Assembly: GCA_029240815.1 (NCBI GenBank)
Contig: JARDZO010000114.1
Span: 1-16,140 of the forward strand
Length of the DNA: 16,140 nt
Direction of reading: 5' to 3'
DNA from: Brevibacillus sp.
GTDB taxonomy: Bacteria; Bacillota; Bacilli; Brevibacillales; Brevibacillaceae
Shown here piece by piece: positions 1 through 6,298 of this stretch (position 1 is the stretch's first letter; each line of letters begins with the position of its first letter). The notes beneath the pieces were generated by a model. It was not told where the DNA came from, searched no databases, and was given only the letters and a program-made list of their open reading frames with translations. A program made the translations under genes and the position numbers.

Positions 1-68
1 GATAGGTTCGGTGTGGAAGCGTGGCAACACGTGGAGCTGACGAATACTAATCGGTCGAGGACTTATCC
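1..68 (+). rRNA. 23S ribosomal RNA, 3' end (partial)
   Basis: The first ~68 bases match the conserved 3' terminus of bacterial 23S rRNA. They include the helix segment around 'gtggagctgacgaatacta' and the terminal 'atcggtcgaggactta' strand, which closely resembles Bacillus 23S. The gene begins upstream of the window. The exact mature end is estimated from the usual ...GAGGACTTAACC end of Bacillus 23S, here ...gaggacttatcc. A terminator follows within 50 bases and I see no 5S gene or tRNA after it. Confidence 0.95.
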
Positions 69-116
69 ACACTCTTAGCATACATGCAGATCCAGTTTTG
101 AAGGTATGAAATGGTA

Positions 117-149
117 AGACCAGATGATTACAATCATCTGGTCTTTTTT
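117..149 (+). terminator. Rho-independent terminator of the rRNA operon
   Basis: A perfect stem (agaccagatgatt, 117-129, with aatcatctggtct, 132-144; a few central pairs must open to form the loop) is followed by a run of six T. Its position right after 23S implies that the rRNA transcript ends here. Confidence 0.93.
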
Positions 150-367
150 GTTTTGCTGCATAAAATAATCAACTAGAGAGTTACTTTCGCTCGATGTTGT
201 TATCTGCCCGTTCACGTTTTAGTTTAAGCCAATGGATATTTCTTATGGCCAGGCATAGCCATGTTTTTAGTTTGCTATCTTGCTGTCATATTCCAGAATC
301 ATATATCACGCAAGAACTCTGTGATACAGTAATGAAACTTGGATCGCAGAGGAGATGTGAAATAGTT

Positions 368-994
368 ATGCATACGGTAATTGAACCTAAGATTCTGTAC
401 TTTGGGAGCTCTGTTGTTCTGATCAGCACAATGAATGAAGATCATACACCAAATTTGGCGCCTATGTCTTCGGCCTGGTGGCTCAATCAATCGTGCATGC
501 TCGGGATGAGTAGCAGATCGCAGACTGTGCAGAATTTGATTCGGGAAAAAGAATGTGTTCTCAATCTCCCATCAGTTGACATGGTGCCCGCAATCGAACG
601 GCTTACCTTGCTAACTGGACGAAATCCTGTACCGGAAACGAAAGCAGCGCAGGGCTACCAGTACGAGTCCAATAAATTTGGTATCGCCGAGCTAACACAA
701 CTTCCGTCGCTGATTGTTCGAGCCCCGCGAGTCAAAGAATGCCCGGTTCAATTGGAAGCCAAGCTCGTAAAGGTACATCCGATCGAAGAGCCTAGTTCGC
801 TGGTCGCAATGGAGGTACACATCGAAAAAGTACACATTCATTCGGATCTTCTGTTGGATGTGAATAAAAACTATATTGATCCAGCCAAATGGAAGCCGTT
901 GATCATGAATTTTTGCGAATACTTCGGCTTAGGAGAACAGTTGTCAGAATCAAGATTAGCACCCGTATTTGGTCCTGTGGATCGCTCTAAATAG
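368..994 (+). CDS. Flavin reductase family protein (FMN-binding split barrel)
   Basis: This 208-residue protein resembles the flavin reductase-like / DIM6-NtaB group, which binds FMN in a split beta-barrel and often supplies reduced flavin to, or is related to, oxygenases. The N-terminal stretch with VVLISTMNEDHTPNLAPMSS (residues 16-35) followed by AWWL is the typical first part of that barrel. No signal peptide or membrane segment is seen. I chose ATG 368 because the family-like sequence begins there and AGAGGAG (348-354) lies upstream, although the 13-nt spacing is long. The frame is open back to 194, but the extra N-terminus looks non-coding and has no ribosome site. ATG 332 is a less likely alternative. 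The gene stands alone, with the rRNA terminator before it and its own terminator after it. The physiological substrate cannot be told from sequence. Confidence 0.82.
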   Translation: MHTVIEPKILYFGSSVVLISTMNEDHTPNLAPMSSAWWLNQSCMLGMSSRSQTVQNLIREKECVLNLPSVDMVPAIERLTLLTGRNPVPETKAAQGYQYESNKFGIAELTQLPSLIVRAPRVKECPVQLEAKLVKVHPIEEPSSLVAMEVHIEKVHIHSDLLLDVNKNYIDPAKWKPLIMNFCEYFGLGEQLSESRLAPVFGPVDRSK

Positions 995-1050
995 TAATTC
1001 GGCCATCGGATTGCTCGCAGGAGTCAGTATAAAAAGGATTAGAACACAGC

Positions 1051-1093
1051 GACCCGTTATGACAAGCAACTCGGTCATGACGGGTCGTTTTTT
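1051..1093 (+). terminator. Rho-independent terminator after the flavin reductase gene
   Basis: The stem gacccgttatgac (1051-1063) pairs with gtcatgacgggtc (1074-1086) with one G-T wobble, a 10-nt loop and a T-rich tail. It lies 56 bases after the flavin reductase stop codon. Confidence 0.9.
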
Positions 1094-1119
1094 CCTTTCC
1101 TTCTTTTCCTCATGAAAAC

Positions 1120-1159
1120 TTGCAGAAGCGCTTATGTTTGTTTATTCTAATAATAAGAA
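1120..1159 (+). promoter_or_regulatory. Probable SigA promoter of tag with an overlapping 7-1-7 inverted repeat
   Basis: TTGCAG (1120-1125) and TATTCT (1143-1148) are spaced by 17 nt, a plausible housekeeping promoter upstream of tag. The -10 is overlapped by TTCTAATAATAAGAA (1145-1159), an inverted repeat with one mismatched pair around a single central base. Its layout is like the Fur/PerR/Zur family boxes of Bacillus. It matches a PerR-type consensus (TTATAATNATTATAA) at 11 of 14 positions. The promoter call is moderate; the regulator is a guess. Confidence 0.5.
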
Positions 1160-1192
1160 TATACGTTCGTGAAACGAGGAGGATATTTCATA

Positions 1193-1750
1193 ATGAACCG
1201 ATGCGGCTGGGTAAATGAGGATCCATTATATATCGACTATCACGATCGCGAATGGGGAGTGCCGGTATATGACGACCGACTCTTGTTCGAGTATCTCAAT
1301 CTCGAAGGGGCGCAGGCAGGTCTGAGCTGGTATACCATCCTGAAAAAACGCGAGAACTATCGAAAAGCATTTGATAACTTCGAGCCCGAGAAAATCATTC
1401 ACTACGATGAAAGCAAAATCGAGGAACTATTGAACAACGAAGGAATCGTCCGCAACAGATTGAAAGTCAGAGCAGTCGTTACTAATGCCAAGGCATATTT
1501 CCGCGTCGTCGAGGAATTTGGCTCTTTCCGCGACTATATTTGGTCATTCGTCGGTGGCAAGCCAATCCAAAACCGCTTCACAGCGATGTCGGAAGTACCT
1601 GCCACTACTGAAATGAGTGACAAGCTGAGCAAAGATTTGAAGAAACGAGGGTTCACCTTTGTGGGTTCAACGATCTGCTATGCCTTTATGCAGGCGGTAG
1701 GAATGGTTAATGATCATATCACGACTTGCAAATGCTATACCAAAAATTAA
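1193..1750 (+). CDS. tag: DNA-3-methyladenine glycosylase I
   Basis: This 185-residue cytosolic base-excision repair enzyme removes 3-methyladenine from alkylated DNA, in the helix-hairpin-helix superfamily. The sequence carries the zinc-snap ligands at the same numbers as E. coli Tag: Cys4, His17, His175 and Cys179. Glu38 and Trp46 of the base pocket are also present (LEGAQAGLSW, 37-46). Full length matches the family. The start is ATG 1193, preceded by AGGAGG (1177-1182) with 10-nt spacing; the upstream in-frame GTG at 1169 would put the ribosome site inside the gene. A possible PerR-like box overlaps the promoter. Seven codons after its stop, in the same frame, begins a tiny receptor-tail gene. 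Confidence 0.96.
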   Translation: MNRCGWVNEDPLYIDYHDREWGVPVYDDRLLFEYLNLEGAQAGLSWYTILKKRENYRKAFDNFEPEKIIHYDESKIEELLNNEGIVRNRLKVRAVVTNAKAYFRVVEEFGSFRDYIWSFVGGKPIQNRFTAMSEVPATTEMSDKLSKDLKKRGFTFVGSTICYAFMQAVGMVNDHITTCKCYTKN

Positions 1751-1768
1751 AAGAGGGCGGTGTTCGTC

Positions 1769-1927
1769 ATGAAAGAAATCGCCGATCTGGCACTGACTCA
1801 TGCGCAGACGACAGTGAGCTCCGTGGATGAACAGCTACTATCTTGTGAGGATGTAGCCAGCTCTGCGGAAAAGCTAAATCGCGAGGCACTCAGACTGCAG
1901 ACGTTGGTCAGCAAGTTCGACGTATAG
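1769..1927 (+). CDS. 52-residue peptide resembling the C-terminal tail of a methyl-accepting chemotaxis protein (possible remnant)
   Basis: The product reads like the last ~50 residues of a chemotaxis receptor: the descending helix of the signalling domain with SSVDEQLLSCEDVASSAEKL (residues 17-36), then the characteristic end LQTLVSKFDV. In full receptors this follows a sensor domain, membrane segments, HAMP and the conserved tip, none of which exist here. Upstream sequence is the tag gene, and the frame is closed by tag's stop at 1748. The SD-like GGCGGTG (1756-1762, one mismatch to GGAGGTG) lies 6 nt before ATG 1769, so translation is possible and it could share the tag transcript. A terminator follows. 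It is either a decayed receptor 3' end or a small stand-alone coiled-coil peptide; I cannot decide. Confidence 0.6.
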   Translation: MKEIADLALTHAQTTVSSVDEQLLSCEDVASSAEKLNREALRLQTLVSKFDV

Positions 1928-1940
1928 CGGGACACATAGG

Positions 1941-1983
1941 AAAGAGCCACAACTTCTGAGGCCAGAGGATGTGGCTCTTTTGC
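1941..1983 (+). terminator. Rho-independent terminator after tag and the receptor-tail gene
   Basis: AAAGAGCCACA (1941-1951) pairs perfectly over 11 bp with TGTGGCTCTTT (1970-1980), followed by a short T-rich tail. It closes the plus-strand tag unit. Confidence 0.85.
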
Positions 1984-2008
1984 TTTAGACCCGATGATAG
2001 CGTAAATG

Positions 2009-2034
2009 AAAAACGCCTGTCGAGTAGACAGGCG
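2009..2034 (-). terminator. Rho-independent terminator of the substrate-binding protein gene
   Basis: Read on the minus strand, an 8-bp perfect stem (cgcctgtc/gacaggcg, 2034-2027 with 2021-2014) and a 5-nt loop are followed by five T (2013-2009). It lies 24 bases past the minus-strand stop codon and forms a convergent pair with the plus-strand terminator beside it. Confidence 0.9.
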
Positions 2035-2058
2035 CATGTGCTTGCTTGGGGCGTAGGA

Positions 2059-3264
2059 TTATTCTCCCGCTTTGCCGATAAATTCAGCTTTTTCTTTTCC
2101 GTACTGGTAAATGTAGACTTGAGAGTGTTTGTTGTCGCCCTTGTCATCAAAGGAAACCTTTGTGAAAAGTCCATTGAAATCGGAAGTAGCGCGGATTGCG
2201 GTCTCCACTTGTTCGCGGGTAGGTTTCTTGCCGCCATTGTCTTTAATCGCTTTTTCGATTCCATTCAAAGCGACCAACGTTGCGTCATAGGCAAATGGAG
2301 AGAAAGCACCCGGTTCTTTGTTGAACGCTGTTTTGAATTTATCTACCCATTTCTTTCCTGCATCTTCGGAACGAATGTCACTAACGACAGTTGCGTAGAC
2401 GATGCCCTCTGCGGCAGGTCCCGCGATTTTGTACATATCGGTAGACTCCAGACCTTCTCCGCCCATGAACTTACCGGTATAACCTTTTTCCCGGGCTTGC
2501 TTGGCGATGATGCCCATCTCCGCATACATCCCCCCGAAGAAGACCAGGTCCGGCTTTTGCCCGATCAGCTGGTTAACGATGGAGGTATAGTCTTTCTCTC
2601 CTGCCGTTACGCCTTCGTAACCGAGCTCAGTTACGCCCAGGTCCTTGAATGCTTTGCGCACTTCGTCAGTCAGTCCTTGTCCGTACGCGGTCTTGTCATG
2701 TGCCAGATAGACCGATGTGGCTCCCATTTTCTCTTTTGCGTATTTGGCAGCGGCAGGAGCGATTTGGTCGTTTCGTGCCACTAGGCGGTTGACGCTCTTT
2801 TTGCCTGCTTCCGTCAGGTCCACTCCCGTGTTGGCAGGAGAAACCATAGCCAGCTTGCCTTCTTCGTATTTAACAGAGGAAGGGATGGCAACCCCGGTAT
2901 TGTAATGGCCGATTACGGCGTATACATCTTGATCAGAAATCAACATCTCGGCATTGGATACGCCGATTTTTGGATCCGCTTGGTCGTCCTGTGGAAACAA
3001 CTGCACTTCAAAGCCCAGCTTTTTGAAATCCTCTGCGCGATCTTGCACAGCCAGCTGCGCCCCCAATTTGATACCGTCTCCTTCCAGCGATTGAGCACCG
3101 GACAACGGGCTTTGTGTAGCGATCTTGATCACGGCAGAACCGCTATTGGTGTTTTCAGCACCGTTTCCTGAAGGCGTTGAGGAAGTACCGCTACCGCTAC
3201 CGCAACCGGCAACGAGAGAGCCAACCAAAAGGGAAGCAAAGAGCAGTCGAGCGTTTTTCTTCAT
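2059..3264 (-). CDS. ABC transporter substrate-binding lipoprotein, branched-chain amino acid (LivJ/Peripl_BP_6) type
   Basis: This 401-residue lipoprotein would capture a small solute, usually an amino acid or amide, outside the membrane for an ABC importer. The N-terminus has a basic start (MKKNAR), a hydrophobic stretch and the lipobox LVAGC with the lipidated Cys at position 21, followed by a Gly/Ser/Thr/Asn-rich linker to about residue 44. The rest resembles the type I periplasmic-binding fold of LivJ-like proteins (KIATQSPLSGAQSLEGDGIK near the start of the domain; DLVFFGGMYAEMGIIAKQAR in the middle). The start is ATG 3264 because GGGGGT lies about 10 nt upstream; the TTG at 3282 would swallow that site. 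No LIV permease or ATPase genes lie beside it, so it is an orphan here. A promoter with a cre-like site precedes it and a terminator follows. The ligand is not predictable. Confidence 0.92.
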   Translation of the reverse strand: MKKNARLLFASLLVGSLVAGCGSGSGTSSTPSGNGAENTNSGSAVIKIATQSPLSGAQSLEGDGIKLGAQLAVQDRAEDFKKLGFEVQLFPQDDQADPKIGVSNAEMLISDQDVYAVIGHYNTGVAIPSSVKYEEGKLAMVSPANTGVDLTEAGKKSVNRLVARNDQIAPAAAKYAKEKMGATSVYLAHDKTAYGQGLTDEVRKAFKDLGVTELGYEGVTAGEKDYTSIVNQLIGQKPDLVFFGGMYAEMGIIAKQAREKGYTGKFMGGEGLESTDMYKIAGPAAEGIVYATVVSDIRSEDAGKKWVDKFKTAFNKEPGAFSPFAYDATLVALNGIEKAIKDNGGKKPTREQVETAIRATSDFNGLFTKVSFDDKGDNKHSQVYIYQYGKEKAEFIGKAGE

Positions 3265-3310
3265 AACCGATGAGACCCCCAAATGATTTATTGATTATAT
3301 AATTTCTATT

Positions 3311-3339
3311 AACATATCAATAGAAAACGCTTTCGTCAA
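3311..3339 (-). promoter_or_regulatory. SigA-type promoter of the substrate-binding protein gene with an embedded cre-like operator
   Basis: On the minus strand TTGACG (3339-3334) and TATGTT (3316-3311) are separated by 17 nt. Between and overlapping them lies CGAAAGCGTTTTCT (3335-3322), which fits the CcpA operator consensus TGWAARCGYTWNCW at 13 of 14 positions. Binding there would block RNA polymerase, implying carbon catabolite repression of this gene. CcpA itself is not in the window; the link is inferred from the Bacillus consensus. Confidence 0.7.
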
Positions 3340-3757
3340 TTGATAATTCCATCTGTTTGGAATATAAAAAAAATTCATCGGAAAATAAACCTGAATCATA
3401 CATAGGGCCGCACATCTCTGTAGGAAAATACCAATTACCTTTTGAAATTGCTCAGGGTATTACTCAAGGCAAGTAAACTAATAAAATAGGAGCATTTGGG
3501 TTCGATAGTTTAACAAACACAAATAGAGGCAGCCGGTATAATAGGGCCGCCTTTGCTTATTTTACGGGCAAGAAAATGGAGTAGCAAAAGAGTTAACACA
3601 GGCTCAATTTAGTTGAGGTGCTCTAACGGATCTTGTTTTCCGTGAACATACCTACTAGCAGCGTCGATGCAATTAGCGATAACAGCCAAGCGATTGAATC
3701 TACAAAATCGACATACCCTTTCTTGCGATTACGGATGAGAAATCAAATGCAAAAAGC
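3340..3757. other. Intergenic stretch with a weak hairpin and possible gene remnants
   Basis: No convincing gene is present. Plus-strand AGGCAGCC (3527-3534) and GGCCGCCT (3545-3552) form an imperfect hairpin with a T-rich tail that could terminate plus-strand transcripts. Upstream of it a plus-strand frame ends at 3479 after about 40 codons but has no ribosome site. On the minus strand a 39-codon frame (3742-3623) with a hydrophobic segment (SIAWLLSLIASTLLVGMF) ends in TAG but lacks a start codon. Both look like decayed fragments; neither is recognisable. Confidence 0.4.
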
Positions 3758-4231
3758 TCATATCTCTTTTACAAAAACAACCCGATCGTTTCCTCTTCCA
3801 TCGTAGTTGGATGAGATAGAAATCCCGTCCAAAACTTTATCGCCTTTTTCAATGGTAAATCCTAGCTTGGTGTGGAACGAAAGGGATGTCTTATTGACAG
3901 GAGAGGTAATACAGCGAACGGTACGGCAATTCTGTTGTTTCACTGTTTCAAAAAAATGGTGATACAACTGGCGGCCGATTCCATCCTTTCGTTTGTCAGG
4001 ATGCACCCCAACGAAGTGAATATAGGCTTCACCGGGGAAGGTTTGGGACAAGAAACCGATGAGGAAAGCTACCATTTCGCCATTCTCTTCTACTATAAAA
4101 CTAGTAGGCCGGAAGTGGATAAAAAACAGTTTTGGCAGCATATCAGACATTGGCCGTCCACCCCACCAATCATCGACGACAGCAATAACGCTGGTGTAAT
4201 CGTGCGCTTGGATATTCCGTATCTGAAGCAT
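3758..4231 (-). CDS. GNAT family N-acetyltransferase
   Basis: This 157-residue cytosolic protein has the Gcn5-related acetyltransferase fold, which transfers the acetyl group of acetyl-CoA to an amine. Motif A, which binds the CoA pyrophosphate, is clear at residues 76-90 (VHPDKRKDGIGRQLY, with R-x-x-G-x-G/A type spacing). The C-terminal motif with N-x-x-S-x-x-FH-x-KLGF lies at 113-125. ATG 4231 is chosen because GGGAGG lies 5 nt upstream; the frame extends to 4285, but that part covers the promoter. It is transcribed alone, divergently from the rhamnose operon. The substrate is unknown; the D-W-W and aromatic-rich N-terminal part is not diagnostic. Confidence 0.9.
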   Translation of the reverse strand: MLQIRNIQAHDYTSVIAVVDDWWGGRPMSDMLPKLFFIHFRPTSFIVEENGEMVAFLIGFLSQTFPGEAYIHFVGVHPDKRKDGIGRQLYHHFFETVKQQNCRTVRCITSPVNKTSLSFHTKLGFTIEKGDKVLDGISISSNYDGRGNDRVVFVKEI

Positions 4232-4276
4232 ATATACCTCCCATAGAAGAGCTGGTTTAAGTTGCCGATCATCCAA

Positions 4277-4305
4277 ATTATACAAGTTATTAGTTCTAAT
4301 GGTAA
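4277..4305 (-). promoter_or_regulatory. Probable SigA promoter of the GNAT gene
   Basis: On the minus strand TTACCA (4305-4300) and a perfect TATAAT (4282-4277) are spaced by 17 nt, about 45 bases upstream of the chosen start codon. Confidence 0.6.
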
Positions 4306-4353
4306 TTATTCACGCACATTTTGTGAATGGTGACCGAGTCAAAGGAGCTCCCA

Positions 4354-4548
4354 GGAAAAAGGAGAAAAAAGCGAAGGCGTTTGGGACACAGCCCAAGCGA
4401 AGTGGAAAAAGCGGAACACGCCTGAGCGTCCACCTCTGAGAGGCTGCCCTGAACCCGCTACTTTGGACGCCGTTCCGCTTTTGGAAAGGAGCTGGCCAGT
4501 GAATCACCCAGCAGTGTCCCTATCGCTGTAGTGTTTTCTCCTTTTTCC
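4354..4548. repeat. Nested ~195-nt long inverted-repeat element (candidate structured RNA or palindromic repeat)
   Basis: Five complementary segment pairs are nested in order around a common centre. They are GGAAAAAGGAGAAAA (4354-4368) with 4534-4548, 15 bp perfect; AGCGA (4370-4374) with 4523-4527; GGGACAC (4383-4389) with 4514-4520; AAAAGCGGAAC (4407-4417) with 4472-4482, 11 bp; and GCGTCCA (4426-4432) with 4464-4470. A small CCTC-TGA-GAGG hairpin lies inside at 4433-4443. The largest internal loop (4390-4406 opposite 4483-4513) has its own hairpin GCTGG/CCAGC on the 3' side. This gives a long rod with a central bubble. No protein is credible on either strand. It could be a small RNA gene, a MITE/REP-like element or a long leader structure; no target-site duplication is evident. 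The strand is unknown. Confidence 0.7.
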
Positions 4549-4622
4549 GTCCCGCCACAACAGTCAGATCTTGCGCTTTAAAAAAGAAAACAAAGAATAA
4601 TAAAAAAATACAGAATTAATCA

Positions 4623-4689
4623 TATGCAAACAAAAACCAAGGCTGTATAATCAAACATATAAAAACAAACAGGTGCAAACAAAAAACCA
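4623..4689 (+). promoter_or_regulatory. Promoter of the rhamnose operon with two direct repeats
   Basis: A perfect TATAAT (4646-4651) is preceded at 17 nt by the poor -35 TATGCA (4623-4628). The sequence TGCAAACAAAAACCA (4625-4639) recurs as TGCAAACAAAAAACCA (4674-4689), 49 bp further on. The first copy overlaps the -35 and the second lies in the leader before the ATPase start. A weak -35 plus repeats is what an operon needing or blocked by a specific regulator shows. No regulator assignment is possible from sequence alone. Confidence 0.6.
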
Positions 4690-4723
4690 GAGGTGGGTTT
4701 CCGACTGGAATAGGAGGACGTTT

Positions 4724-6271
4724 ATGTCAGATTACGTTCTTGAATTGAGAGGAATTACGAAAACGTTTCCAGGAGTAAAGGCGTTGGATCAAGTGCACTT
4801 TCAGCTACGACCTGGAGAAATCCATGCGCTCATGGGAGAGAACGGGGCGGGAAAATCCACCTTTATCAAGATCATTACGGGTGTCCATCTCCCGGACGGA
4901 GGAGAAATATTTGTAAACGGGCAGAAAACGGAAATCAAAAATCCAAAGGACGCTCAAAAGTTGGGGATTGCGGCCATCTATCAGCATGTGACTTGCTTTC
5001 CCGACCTGAGTGTCACGGAAAACATCTTTATGGGTCATGAAAAAATCACGAAGCGAACGAAACGCATCTTGTGGGGGGACATGCACGCCGAAGCAAAACG
5101 GCTGTTGCAAGAGCTAGGGGCCAATTTTGATCCAAGAACGAAGATGGGGGCGTTGAGCGTCGCCCAGCAACAAATCGTCGAAATTGCGAAAGCGCTTTCA
5201 ACGGAAGCGCGAATCATCATCATGGATGAGCCTACGGCAGCACTTACGGCGCGAGAAAGTGAAGAGCTCTACAGGATTGCTGAAAAGCTGCGCGATAACG
5301 GGGCGTCAATCATCTTCATTTCCCACCGTTTTGAAGACATGTATCGGCTGGCGAGCAAGGTCACGGTATTCCGGGATGCCAAATACATCGGCTCCTGGGG
5401 CATTTCCGACATATCCAACGACGACTTGATCGTTGCCATGGTCGGCCGGGAGATCACGCAATTGTTTCCGAAAAAGGAAGCCAAGCAGGGGGAAGAGCTG
5501 CTGCGAGTGGAAGGGCTCGGAAAGACAGGATTTTTTGCGGATGTATCCTTTTCCGTTCGCAGGGGCGAGATTGTCAGCCTGACTGGTCTGGTAGGGGCGG
5601 GAAGGACTGAAGTGTGCCAAGCCATTTTTGGGATTACCTCGTACGATTCGGGGCAGGTGTTCCTAAAGGGACAATCCATCAAAGTCAAAAATCCGTTGCA
5701 GGCAATGGAGCTCGGCATTGGGTATTTGCCCGAAGACAGGCAAAAGCAAGGCCTCGTACTGGAGTGGGGAATCGAGCGCAATATCACACTGTCAGCGCTC
5801 GGGAAGCTGTCTCGAAAAGGCTGGATTCAGGAGAAAAAGGAAGCTGAGCTGGCATTGGCTCTGGCGGAAAAAGTGCAGGTGAAAGCACGGAGTATTTTTG
5901 ATTTGGCCAGCTCCTTGTCTGGTGGCAATCAACAAAAGGTCGTCGTTGCCAAGCTGCTGACAGCAGATCTGGACGTCATCATCCTGGATGAGCCAACGAA
6001 AGGCGTAGACGTGGGAGCCAAATCGGCTATTTACGAGATCATCAGTGACCTCGCTTCACAAGGCTACGCTGTCATCATGATTTCGTCTGAAATGCCCGAG
6101 GTGATCGGAATGAGCGATCGTGTCGTCGTCATGCGGGAAGGCAGGGTAACGGCCAAGCTGGATGGCTCGACTGTGACACAAGAGGAGATTCTGGAGGCTG
6201 CCATGGTGAGTAGCAGCATACCAGAAGCAGCGTCGGTCCAAAATAGCGCGACAGAGACGCTCAGCTCGTAA
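4724..6271 (+). CDS. Sugar ABC transporter ATPase, CUT2/RbsA type, for L-rhamnose
   Basis: This 515-residue protein has two fused nucleotide-binding domains and would power sugar import at the inner face of the membrane. Domain 1 has Walker A GENGAGKST (38-46), signature LSVAQQQ (144-150) and Walker B IIIMDEP (164-170). Domain 2 has the degenerate Walker A GLVGAGRTE (288-296, Arg in place of Lys), signature LSGGNQQ (398-404) and LDEPTKGVDVG (421-431). The catalytically weaker second P-loop is normal for RbsA-like ATPases. The start is ATG 4724 with AGGAGG (4712-4717) 6 nt upstream. It is the first gene of the rhamnose operon; the rhamnose assignment rests on its downstream partners. No binding-protein gene accompanies it. 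A cre-like sequence lies inside codons 155-159. Confidence 0.93.
   Translation: MSDYVLELRGITKTFPGVKALDQVHFQLRPGEIHALMGENGAGKSTFIKIITGVHLPDGGEIFVNGQKTEIKNPKDAQKLGIAAIYQHVTCFPDLSVTENIFMGHEKITKRTKRILWGDMHAEAKRLLQELGANFDPRTKMGALSVAQQQIVEIAKALSTEARIIIMDEPTAALTARESEELYRIAEKLRDNGASIIFISHRFEDMYRLASKVTVFRDAKYIGSWGISDISNDDLIVAMVGREITQLFPKKEAKQGEELLRVEGLGKTGFFADVSFSVRRGEIVSLTGLVGAGRTEVCQAIFGITSYDSGQVFLKGQSIKVKNPLQAMELGIGYLPEDRQKQGLVLEWGIERNITLSALGKLSRKGWIQEKKEAELALALAEKVQVKARSIFDLASSLSGGNQQKVVVAKLLTADLDVIILDEPTKGVDVGAKSAIYEIISDLASQGYAVIMISSEMPEVIGMSDRVVVMREGRVTAKLDGSTVTQEEILEAAMVSSSIPEAASVQNSATETLSS
5187..5200. promoter_or_regulatory. Intragenic cre-like site in the ATPase gene
   Basis: CGAAAGCGCTTTCA fits the CcpA operator consensus at 13 of 14 positions and contains a perfect 12-bp palindrome, GAAAGCGCTTTC. 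Intragenic cre sites acting as transcription roadblocks are known in Bacillus catabolic operons. It encodes part of the conserved AKALS protein motif, so it may have arisen from coding constraint alone. Confidence 0.4.
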
Positions 6272-6298
6272 TGGACAAGGAAAAAGGTGGTGAAAGAA

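Noticed and set aside
194..367. Extended N-terminus for the flavin reductase
   Set aside because: The extra 58 residues do not resemble the family, and no ribosome site precedes 194.
1120..1135. cre site upstream of tag (AGAAGCGCTTAT)
   Set aside because: Only about 9 of 14 consensus positions match.
1969..2784. Long plus-strand frame (271 codons) opposite the binding protein gene
   Set aside because: It lies antisense to a strongly supported lipoprotein gene, has no ribosome site, and its translation resembles no family.
3265..3282. TTG start for the substrate-binding protein
   Set aside because: It would place the G-rich ribosome site inside the gene and add residues before the basic start of the signal peptide.
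4310..4507. Minus-strand 65-codon frame within the nested inverted-repeat element
   Set aside because: It follows the repeat structure, lacks a ribosome site, and the base pairing explains the sequence better than coding does.
4354..4548. Assigning the nested element as 6S RNA
   Set aside because: Size and rod-with-bubble shape fit, but I could not confirm conserved 6S bases by eye, so it is left as an unclassified structured element.
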